A DNA stretch of 64,000 bases from an uncultured Veillonellaceae bacterium. Its GTDB lineage: Bacteria; Bacillota; Negativicutes; Veillonellales; Dialisteraceae. Made by a program: the position numbers and the translations under genes. Location: contig CATVYJ010000005.1 of assembly GCA_958348245.1 (NCBI GenBank), forward strand, positions 62,001 to 126,000. Reading direction: 5' to 3'. Positions within the stretch are counted from its first letter, which is position 1. Each line of letters starts with the position of its first letter. The notes below the pieces were generated by a model, which saw only the letters and a list, made by a program, of their open reading frames with translations, had not been told where the DNA came from and searched no databases. This document shows, piece after piece, positions 16,640-23,869 of the stretch.

Positions 16640-17880
16640 TTTTTTCTCCACACGGTGCGGGCCCACATCTCAAATCCATACGTATCCGAAATTTACGAAT
16701 TTATCCATTTATGGCATGCGAGTCCATGGTCGTTACTTTCCTTCTTCTCCAGAGAAGAATGGAAAGTAACAAAGGAAGAAGCTGCCGGCCGGTAGAAAAA
16801 GAGCCTGTCGGCGGGGCGGGCCGCCGCTCAGTTTGTAATTCCCTGCGCACATCCAACGAGAAGGAAGACGACAGAGCGACAGGCCGCCGCAACAGTACAA
16901 ACTGCGAGACGCGTCAGCCCGCCCCGCCTCCTGCGGTTCTACGGGAACCGCACCGTCTCTTTTTCTAATGGCCGGACGTCATCCCGGCGCTTGGCCGGAG
17001 AGCGGATAAGAAGAAGGCCGCATCAAATAGAGAGCGGCCCGCACGAACTGCCCGGCGACGACCGCCGGGCCCGTGCGATACGCTTACCGGTATCCCGCGC
17101 GGTTTTGCGTCGCCGCTACGCGTCTCCCCGTTGCTCACGTATCGCAAACACAGGAGCGGACCCACATACGACGAGAAATGTTTTTCATCGTATGTGGGTC
17201 TGCTTCTTTATGAAGAGAGAGGATAGCACAAGGGATGCACGCGAAAGCGTGCGACACAAAAATTCCAACCACATGAAATAAAAAGGAAATCACTTGCCCG
17301 CCTCCGCACCGCCTACGTACAACCACAACAAACAAGGGAGACGCGAAGCGGCGACACAAATCTTCCACGGGCATGAGTTGAAGCTTCGCGAAGGATGTGG
17401 TCCGCTCCAGCATACTTCACAGCAAGCACCGCATTTGACCCCGCGCGAAATGAGCAGAAGCATTTTGCAATGTGTGTGAATCCGCGCCGCCTGAAAACCA
17501 ACACATAAGCACTGGTGCAGCTCCCCGCCCATTTGAACGGAGGCCGGTGCCCGAAGGGAGAAATTCTGGCTGGTGGCGTCAGCCGGAGCGCCTGTTTGAG
17601 CGACCGCAGGGAGCGAGTTGCGCGGAGGGTAGTGACCAGCCAGAATTTCAGGCCGCAGTGACTGGGCGGCGGCCCTTTCTTGGCCGACACTCTTTCCGGG
17701 CGGCCGGAAAGAATGTCGGCGACGCTGGAATCGCATTCCAAAAATGGAAAATTTCGTGTGTTTCGGACACGTACGGATAGATTATACGGGCCCGCAGAAT
17801 TGTAAGAAAAAACTGTTTCATCGTGATGCAGGCCCGCAACAACATGAGAAAATAGAGAAACATCGCACCTGTATCCGCGC
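16640..17880 (+). repeat. Modular palindromic repeat, copy A (forward)
   Basis: A gene-free element. Its terminal inverted repeats are 16674-16733 and 17719-17778. Inside, in order: a hairpin GTTACTTTCC/GGAAAGTAAC (16733-16770); a 191-nt hairpin (16785-16975) with paired blocks CCGGCC, AGAAAAAGAG, GGCGGGGCGGGC and CAGTTTGTA; a block with CCCGGCG/CGCCGGG and GTGCGATACG/CGTATCGCA; a hairpin of CCCACATACGA type (17157-17204); then stem GAAATTCTGGCTGGT (17560-17574) with its partner (17635-17649); and a hairpin of GCCGACA type. Outside the ends are GGGCCCGC motifs 42 bp apart (17788, 17830). The stretches 16541-16640 and 17880-18040 hold no gene. Confidence 0.85.
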
Positions 17881-18040
17881 GAAAGGAAAAATAAAAAAGC
17901 GCAGCCATGTGCGGAACAACGGCCTTGCAATGCACGAATGCCCCAACGATCACAGCGCAGGAAAAAGGAAAGAAACATTCCGATTTCTACATGATTTTCC
18001 AATGCATGCATGAATGGATGAAAAAATGGAAAAGATGCGC

Positions 18041-18068
18041 TTGACTTTTCCCGGATTATCCGTAAAAT
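18041..18068 (+). promoter_or_regulatory. Promoter of T-box 2
   Basis: TTGACT (18041-18046), a 16-nt spacer and TAAAAT (18063-18068). Confidence 0.75.
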
Positions 18069-18074
18069 AAGTAT

Positions 18075-18408
18075 CAACTCACAGCAAAGAAACGCGTTGA
18101 GCGGGTACAAGTGATTTCCTTCACGCAGCAGAGAGCCGGCGGGCGGTGAAAGCCGGTGCAGGGGAAATGACGATTCTCTCCCGTGAGCAGCCTTCCTGAA
18201 AACCAAGTAAGGGAGGACGGCCGGTCTCCGTTACAGACACTCCTGTAAGTACAATCCAGGGTGGTACCGCGCATGTCGCCCCTGTCTCGTTATGAGGCAG
18301 GGGTTTTCTGTTGGTCCCCCGCCGTACCGCAGGGCAGAGAGATAAAATCGGGTGGTACCGCGCGCGAAGCGCCCCTGTTTCCTTCGGGAGACAGGGATTT
18401 TTTTATGA
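18075..18408 (+). promoter_or_regulatory. T-box leader 2 with two antiterminator/terminator units
   Basis: Stem I elements are GCAGAGAGCCGGCGGG and GGTGAAAGCCGG at about 18124-18160. T-box sequences GGTGGTACCGCG sit at about 18260 and 18351. The terminators are CCCCTGTCTC/GAGGCAGGGG with TTTTC (about 18279-18311) and CCCTGTTTCC/GGAGACAGGG with T7 (about 18373-18405). It has the same unusual double layout as the leader at 14849. The specifier may be ATT (isoleucine) near 18173, uncertain. It controls the second binding protein. Confidence 0.85.
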
Positions 18409-18427
18409 CAGCGAAAGGGGCATACCA

Positions 18428-19579
18428 ATGAAAAAGGCGTGGATGAAATGGGCGGCTGCGGCGGGCGCGGCGATTGTGATGGCAGGCGCGTTTGCGGGCT
18501 GCGGCGGAGAGAAGAAGGAAGCGGCAAAGGACGGCGCGCACGCGAAAATCGGCTTTGTCACGGCCTGCACCGGCCCGGGGGCGGCGTACGGCATTTCCCA
18601 AAAGGAAGCGGTGGACATGGCGGTGGAGGAAATCAACGGCAATCCCGCCACGAAGGTGAAGCTGGACATGATCACCTACGACACGAAGCTCGTGAAGACG
18701 GAAGCCATCAACGCGGTGAAAAAGGCGGTGGAGCAGGACAAGGTGCTCGCCATCATCGGCCCCATGACGACGGGCGAATTTTTCGCCGCCGGCCCCATCG
18801 CGCAGCAGGCGGGCGTGACGGTCTTCGGCATTTCGCTCACGGCGGACGGCGTGACCGAAGTGGGGGACTACATCTTCCGCAACGCCGTGCCGGGCAAGCT
18901 CGCCATTCCGATCACCGTGCAGAAGGCGCACGACAAGCTGGGCTTCAAGACCGTGGCGGTCATGTACTCGCACAACAACGACATGCTCGTGAGCGAAAAT
19001 AAAATCTATCAGAAACTCTTCCCTGAAATGGGCGTGGACATCGTAGCGACCGAGTCCTTCGCGGACAAGGACACGGACTTCTCCGCGCAGCTCACGAAAA
19101 TTCAGGCGGCCAATCCGGACGTGATCGCCATCGCCGGCTTCTATCAGGAAGGCTCGCTCATCGTGAAGAAGGCCCGGGAAATGGGCATGACCCAGCCCAT
19201 CATCGGCAACAACGGCTTCAACAGCCCCGAGTACATCAGGCAGGCCGGCCCGGCGGCGGACGGCACGCTGGTCGCGACCCCGTGGAACCCGGACCGGAAG
19301 AGCGAAAAGGCGCAGAACTTCCGCAAGGCTTTCAAGGAAAGATACGGCCATGAGCCGGACCAGTTCGCGGCGCAGGCCTACGACGGCGTGTACATGGTGC
19401 ATCAGGCGGTGGAAGCCTCCGGCACCACCACGGACCGGAAAAAATTCCGCGACACCCTCGCGGGAATCAAAGGCTTCGAAGGCGTGACGGGCACCTTTGA
19501 ATTTGATCAGGACCGGAACCCGAAGATGGATATGGATGTGCTGGAAGTGAAAGACGGGCAGTGGGTGCCCTTTGCATAA
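18428..19579 (+). CDS. Branched-chain amino acid-type ABC substrate-binding lipoprotein 2
   Basis: 383 residues, about 70-75% identical to the product of 15254-16414, with a signal peptide ending in lipobox AFAGC and the LivJ/LivK-type binding fold. ATG 18428 begins the signal peptide behind GAAAGGGG. It probably arose by duplication of the whole T-box-gene unit. Differences cluster in the ligand cleft region (TACTGPGAAYGISQKE against TAYTGPGAAYGVAMKE), so ligand preference may have shifted. It too has no permease or ATPase neighbour. It sits between repeat copies A and B, which point in opposite directions. Confidence 0.87.
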   Translation: MKKAWMKWAAAAGAAIVMAGAFAGCGGEKKEAAKDGAHAKIGFVTACTGPGAAYGISQKEAVDMAVEEINGNPATKVKLDMITYDTKLVKTEAINAVKKAVEQDKVLAIIGPMTTGEFFAAGPIAQQAGVTVFGISLTADGVTEVGDYIFRNAVPGKLAIPITVQKAHDKLGFKTVAVMYSHNNDMLVSENKIYQKLFPEMGVDIVATESFADKDTDFSAQLTKIQAANPDVIAIAGFYQEGSLIVKKAREMGMTQPIIGNNGFNSPEYIRQAGPAADGTLVATPWNPDRKSEKAQNFRKAFKERYGHEPDQFAAQAYDGVYMVHQAVEASGTTTDRKKFRDTLAGIKGFEGVTGTFEFDQDRNPKMDMDVLEVKDGQWVPFA

Positions 19580-19586
19580 CAAGAGA

Positions 19587-19612
19587 AGAGACGCCGGGAG
19601 GCGTCTTTTTCT
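19587..19612 (+). terminator. Terminator after binding protein 2
   Basis: AGACGCC-GGGA-GGCGTCT followed by T5. Confidence 0.88.
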
Positions 19613-19689
19613 TTGCCCGTTTCTCTGGAAGAAATTGGGGAAAGCAGGGGGAAAGAAATAGAATGAACTGTTGCTGGCGTTTTCCTTAT

Positions 19690-20945
19690 GGGAAAGCGGA
19701 CGCACGGTATGCGGAATTGCATTGCCTGTCCGTACGTGTCCGAAACACACGAATCCATCCATTTTTGGAATACGATTCCAGCGCCGCCGACATTCTTTCC
19801 GGCCGCCCGGAAAGAGTGTCGGCCAAGAAAGGGCCGCCGCCCAGTCACTGCGGCCTGAAATTTTGGCTGGTCACTACCCTCCGCGCAACTCGCTCCCTTT
19901 GGTCGCTCAAACAGGCGCTCCGGCTAACGCCACCAGCCAAAATTTCTCCCTTCGGGCACCGGCCTCCGTTCAAATGGGCGGGGAGCTGCACCAGTGCTTA
20001 TGTGTTGGTTTTCAGGCGGCGCGGATTCACACACATTGCAAAATGCTTCTGCTCATTTCGCGCGGGGTCAAATGCGGTGCTTGCTGTGAAGTATGCTGGA
20101 GCGGACCCACATCCTTCGCGAAGCTTCACCGCATGCCCGTGGAAAATTTGTGTCGCCGCTTCGCGTCTCCCTTGTTTGTTGTGTTTATACGCAGGCGGTG
20201 CGGAGACGGGCGCGTATTTTCCTTTTCTCTCATGCAGTTGGAATTTTTGTGTCGCACGCTTTTGCGTGCATCCCTTGTACTATACGTTTTTATTTCATAA
20301 AGTAGCGGACCTACATCACGACGAATACCTTTTTCGTCGTATGTGGGTCCGCTTCTTGTATTTGCGATACGTGAGCAAAGGGGAGCCGCCGAAGGCGCGA
20401 CACAAAACCATGCGGGAATACCGGTAAGCGTATCGCACGGGCCCGGCGGTCGTCGCCGGGCAGTTCGTGCGGGCCGTTCTTTATTTGTGCGGCCTTCTTC
20501 TCACCCGCTCCCCGGCCAAGCGCCGGAATGACATCCGGCCATTAGAAAAAGAGACGGTGCGGTTCCCGTAGAACCGCAGGAGGCGGGACGGGCTGACGCG
20601 TCTTGCAGTTTGTACTGTTACGGCGGCATGTCGCTCTGTCGTTTTACCTCTCGCTGGATGTGCGCAGGGAATTACAAACTGAGCGGCAGCCCGCCCCGGC
20701 GACAGGCTCTTTTTCTACCGGCCGGCAGCTTCTTCCTTTGTTACTTTCCATTCTTCTCTGGAGAAGAAGGAAAGTAACGACCATGGTCTCGCATGCCATA
20801 AATGGAAATAGTCGTATGTTTCGAGCACGTACGGATTTGAGTTGTGGGTCCGCAACAGAAGGAGAGAAAACGTTCATGTTCTGATGTGGGTCCGCGGAAT
20901 TGTAAGAAAAACGTGCATCTTCACAATATGAGTCTGCTCCCTTAT
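19690..20945 (-). repeat. Modular palindromic repeat, copy B (reverse)
   Basis: The reverse complement of copy A in the same module order; most of the roughly 1.1 kb aligns by eye. Stem arms GAAATTTTGGCTGGT (19857-19871) and ACCAGCCAAAATTTC (19932-19946) carry a C-to-T and matching G-to-A change relative to copy A, so pairing is kept. Beyond its right end, GGGTCCGC-like motifs recur at 20846, 20888 and 20930, exactly 42 bp apart. No protein-coding gene is believed here. The remaining 20946-21100 holds only the candidate promoter (TATAAT at 21059) of the kinase gene. Confidence 0.85.
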
Positions 20946-21101
20946 GAGTATTTGGGCGTTTCACGCCATGCCTCTCCGCCCCGCACGGGGACCGTGCCTC
21001 CCCGCCGCGCTGGCACGCGCTGGCAGCGTCGCAAAATTTTCCCCGCGCGGCGCTGTGCTATAATAGGACAAACACGGCGCCGGAGGCGCAGGGAGGATGC
21101 C

Positions 21102-21929
21102 ATGGAAAGACAGAAACGGATCGCGCTGGTGAACGACATCACCGGCTTCGGGCGGTGCTCGGTAACGGTGGAGCTGCCGCTCATTTCCGCGCTGAAGGTG
21201 CAGGCGTGCCCTCTGCCCACGGCGGTGCTGTCGGTGCACACGGGATTTCCCGATCATTACATCGACGACTACACGGCGCGCATGCGCCCGTACATGGAGA
21301 GCTGGAAACGGAACGGCCTCACTTTCGACGGCATCGCCACGGGATTCATCGGCTCGGCGGCGCAGATCGGCATCGTCATCGACTTCATCGAAATGTTCCG
21401 CACGGCGGAGACGCGGGTCATGGTGGACCCGGTGATGGGCGACCACGGACGGCTCTATGCGTCGTACACGCAGGAGATGTGCCGGGAAATGCGGCGGCTC
21501 CTGCACTATGCGGATCTGGTGACGCCGAATCTGACGGAGGCGTGCGAGCTGCTGGAGCGGCCCTATCCCGCGGGCGGCCGGGTGAGCGACGGGGAGCTCT
21601 TCGCCATGGCGGAGGCGCTCTCCGCGGCGGGGCCGTCGCAGGTGGTCATCACCGGCCTCTGCGAGGGCGGCAGCATCCGCAATTTCATCTACGAAAGGGG
21701 CCGCCCGCCGGAAATCCTCCGCCGCAGGAAAATCGGCGGGGACCGGTCGGGCACGGGGGACGCCTTCGCGGCGATCGTGGCGGCGTCTCTCGTGCGGGGC
21801 GAGACCCTTGCCGCGGCGGTGGCGAAGGCCGCCGATTTCATCAGCCGCGTGCTGGAATACATGGAGCCGCTCCAGACCCCGTGGAACTGGGGGCTTGCGT
21901 TTGAAGAATATCTCACGGAACTGCGGTGA
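21102..21929 (+). CDS. pdxY: Pyridoxal/pyridoxamine kinase (PfkB/ribokinase fold)
   Basis: 275 residues, start at ATG 21102 behind GGGAGG. Family features are NDITGFGRCSVTVELPLISALKVQACPLPTAVLS at the N-terminus, MVDPVMGDHGRLY, TPNLTEACEL, and the anion hole/catalytic base motif GDRSGTGDAFAA near residue 212. It phosphorylates pyridoxal or pyridoxamine to supply PLP in the cytoplasm. PLP is the cofactor of the glycine decarboxylase encoded a few kb downstream, though they are separate transcripts. The assignment to PdxY-like rather than PdxK/ThiD is by similarity only. Confidence 0.85.
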   Translation: MERQKRIALVNDITGFGRCSVTVELPLISALKVQACPLPTAVLSVHTGFPDHYIDDYTARMRPYMESWKRNGLTFDGIATGFIGSAAQIGIVIDFIEMFRTAETRVMVDPVMGDHGRLYASYTQEMCREMRRLLHYADLVTPNLTEACELLERPYPAGGRVSDGELFAMAEALSAAGPSQVVITGLCEGGSIRNFIYERGRPPEILRRRKIGGDRSGTGDAFAAIVAASLVRGETLAAAVAKAADFISRVLEYMEPLQTPWNWGLAFEEYLTELR

Positions 21930-21943
21930 GAGAAGGAGGCACT

Positions 21944-22603
21944 ATGATCGTTTATGCAGCCGATCACGGCAAATATATGACGCTGGAGGAGAGTTTCCGC
22001 CGCCGGCCCGAAGGGAAGCGGAACGTATACATCAATCTCACGAACCGCTGCACGTGCAGCTGCACGTTCTGCCTGCGGGGCATGAAGCACATGGGCGAGG
22101 AGGAGACGCTCTGGCTCCACGGGCACGAGCCCTCTGTGGACGAGGTGAAGGCCGAGCTGGACCGCGTGCCCTGGGAGCGCATCGAGGAGGCGGTCTTCTG
22201 CGGGTTCGGCGAGCCGACGGAGCGCCTCGCGGACATGGTGGATCTCCTCCGCTATATTAAGGAGAAGCATCCGGAGATCAAAACGCGGGTGAATACGAAC
22301 GGCCTCTCCGACCTCGCCTACGGGCGGGACACGTCGGCGGATTTCCACGGCCTGCTCGACACGGTATCCATCAGCCTGAACGCGTCCAACGCGGAGCGGT
22401 ACCTGGCGCTCACCCGGAGCCGCTTCGGCATGCCGTCCTTCGACGCCATGCTCGCCTTCGCGGAGCACTGCAAGGCTCACGTGCCGCACGTGGTGCTCAC
22501 CGTGGTGGATCACGTGGAGAGCGAGGAGGAGATCGAGAAGTGCCGCCGCCTCTGCGAAGAGCGGGGCCTCACGCTCCGGGTGCGCCCTTACGAAGACCAT
22601 TGA
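21944..22603 (+). CDS. TatD-associated radical SAM protein
   Basis: 219 residues, 14 nt after the kinase gene and with AAGGAGG, so co-transcribed. Radical SAM cluster motif CxxxCxxC is in NRCTCSCTFCLRG (with an extra Cys between the first two ligands). GFGEPTERL and INTNG-like VNTNGLSDL follow. It closely resembles the short radical SAM family often found next to TatD nucleases. No tatD gene is in the window, unlike the usual context. The substrate of this family is unknown. The protein lacks the C-terminal extra cluster domains of larger radical SAM enzymes. Confidence 0.82.
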   Translation: MIVYAADHGKYMTLEESFRRRPEGKRNVYINLTNRCTCSCTFCLRGMKHMGEEETLWLHGHEPSVDEVKAELDRVPWERIEEAVFCGFGEPTERLADMVDLLRYIKEKHPEIKTRVNTNGLSDLAYGRDTSADFHGLLDTVSISLNASNAERYLALTRSRFGMPSFDAMLAFAEHCKAHVPHVVLTVVDHVESEEEIEKCRRLCEERGLTLRVRPYEDH

Positions 22604-22610
22604 GAAAAAG

Positions 22611-22636
22611 AAATGCTGCGGGAAGCGGCATTTTTT
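22611..22636 (+). terminator. Terminator after radical SAM gene
   Basis: ATGCTGC-GGGAA-GCGGCAT (one G-T pair) followed by T6. Confidence 0.85.
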
Positions 22637-22698
22637 TGTGCCTTCATGATAGAATGAAGAAAATCGTGTGACGCGCTGCGGCGCGGAAAGGAGAACTC

Positions 22699-23094
22699 AT
22701 GGATACGCAATGGCTGGCCCTCATCGGCACTGCCGCGCTCGGGGTGTACCTGTACTGCCTCTATCGGGAAAAGCGGGACACGGCGGCTGTGCGCGAAGCC
22801 TTTCACGACGACGAACCCGCCGGGGACTGGCGGCGGGAGGCCCTCGCGGGCGCGCTGGAAGATCTGTGCGAAGCGGGCGACGGCCCGGAGACGGTGTACG
22901 TCTTTCTGAATGAGATGCGGCGGGAATGCCGCTGGTCGTGCAACGCCTTCCGCCTCGACGGAGACGTGGAGCTCTGCACCATCGCCGAAGGGGGCGTGAC
23001 GAAGCTCGCGGCCCATCTGCGGCGGTACGGCTCGCTCGACGGCATGGCGGACGCCATCCTCCGGGCGTACCGTGAGAAGCACGGAGGGCTGTGA
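22699..23094 (+). CDS. Small membrane-anchored protein of unknown function
   Basis: 131 residues, start behind AAAGGAG. One N-terminal membrane helix (about residues 5-22) is followed by a cytoplasmic, acidic, mixed alpha/beta domain with NEMRRECRWSCNAFRLDGDVELCTIAEGG. I do not recognise the family. The stop codon overlaps the start of the HD-domain gene by one base (TGATG), which implies translational coupling and perhaps a shared function in nucleotide metabolism. Confidence 0.65.
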   Translation: MDTQWLALIGTAALGVYLYCLYREKRDTAAVREAFHDDEPAGDWRREALAGALEDLCEAGDGPETVYVFLNEMRRECRWSCNAFRLDGDVELCTIAEGGVTKLAAHLRRYGSLDGMADAILRAYREKHGGL

Positions 23095-23696
23095 TGGACG
23101 AAGAACGGCTCCGGAGGCAGTTTGCCTTCCTCGAGGAAATCGACCGGGAAAAATTCATCACCCGCCAGACCTATCTCACCGGCGCGGCGCGCCTGGAAAA
23201 CGACGCGGAGCACGCCTGGCATATCGCCGTCATGGCGGCGCTCCTTGCGGAATACGCCAACGAACCGGTAGACACGGGCAAAGTGATGCTCATGCTCCTC
23301 ATACACGACCTTGTGGAAATCGACGCGGGCGATACCTGGGCTTACGCGGGCGTGCCGAAAGAAGCGCAGCACGAAAAAGAAGCGCGCGGCGCGGACCGCC
23401 TCTTCGGGCTCCTGCCGGACGATCAGGGCCGGGCCCTGCGCGCCCTCTGGGACGAGTTTGAAGCGGGGGAGACGGCGGAGGCGAAATTTGCGCACACCCT
23501 GGACAACCTCCAGCCCATGATGCAGAATCACATGACCGGCGGGCAGATGTGGCGGGAAAAAGGCGTCGCCCTCTCGCAGGTGAAGCAGAGGAACGCGCGC
23601 ACCGCCGACGGGTCAGAAGCGCTCTGGGCGTACGCGAAGAAAAATTTCCTTGCTCCGCATGTGGGAAAGGAACTCAAAGACGACGGCGGCCTTTGA
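23094..23696 (+). CDS. HD-domain phosphohydrolase (YfbR/HDDC2-like)
   Basis: 200 residues. HD-domain metal ligands are visible: His42 region in DAEHAWHIAVMA, HD in LLIHDLVEIDAGD, and a later Asp in TLDNLQPMM. This arrangement is typical of HDDC2/YfbR 5'-deoxynucleotidases, which hydrolyse nucleoside monophosphates in the cytoplasm with a divalent metal. ATG 23094 is preferred over the GTG three bases earlier because of the TGATG overlap. A terminator follows. Confidence 0.85.
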   Translation: MDEERLRRQFAFLEEIDREKFITRQTYLTGAARLENDAEHAWHIAVMAALLAEYANEPVDTGKVMLMLLIHDLVEIDAGDTWAYAGVPKEAQHEKEARGADRLFGLLPDDQGRALRALWDEFEAGETAEAKFAHTLDNLQPMMQNHMTGGQMWREKGVALSQVKQRNARTADGSEALWAYAKKNFLAPHVGKELKDDGGL

Positions 23697-23730
23697 AAGA
23701 GCCGGATAGTTTCTCTTTTTAGAAAACGAA

Positions 23731-23759
23731 GCGCGGACTCTGCGGAGAGCCGCGTTTTT
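23731..23759 (+). terminator. Terminator after HD-domain gene
   Basis: CGCGGACTC pairs with GAGAGCCGCG (one bulge) around TGCG, followed by T5. Confidence 0.8.
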
Positions 23760-23869
23760 CTTTTTGCGCCGCAGAGCGCGAGCTGGCATAGCGGAGCTTT
23801 CCCTTCTCCTTATACCAGAGCGGCCCGGCATTGCGATGAAATTGTTTTTTCTCACAATATTGCGGAACC

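Noticed and set aside
17290..18206. Open frames inside repeat copies A-D, some shared between copies (for example the frame reading ...RPERVSAKKGPPPSH...)
   Set aside because: They recur only because the DNA element recurs, appear in whichever strand the element faces, lack ribosome binding sites and are disrupted by stem replacements.
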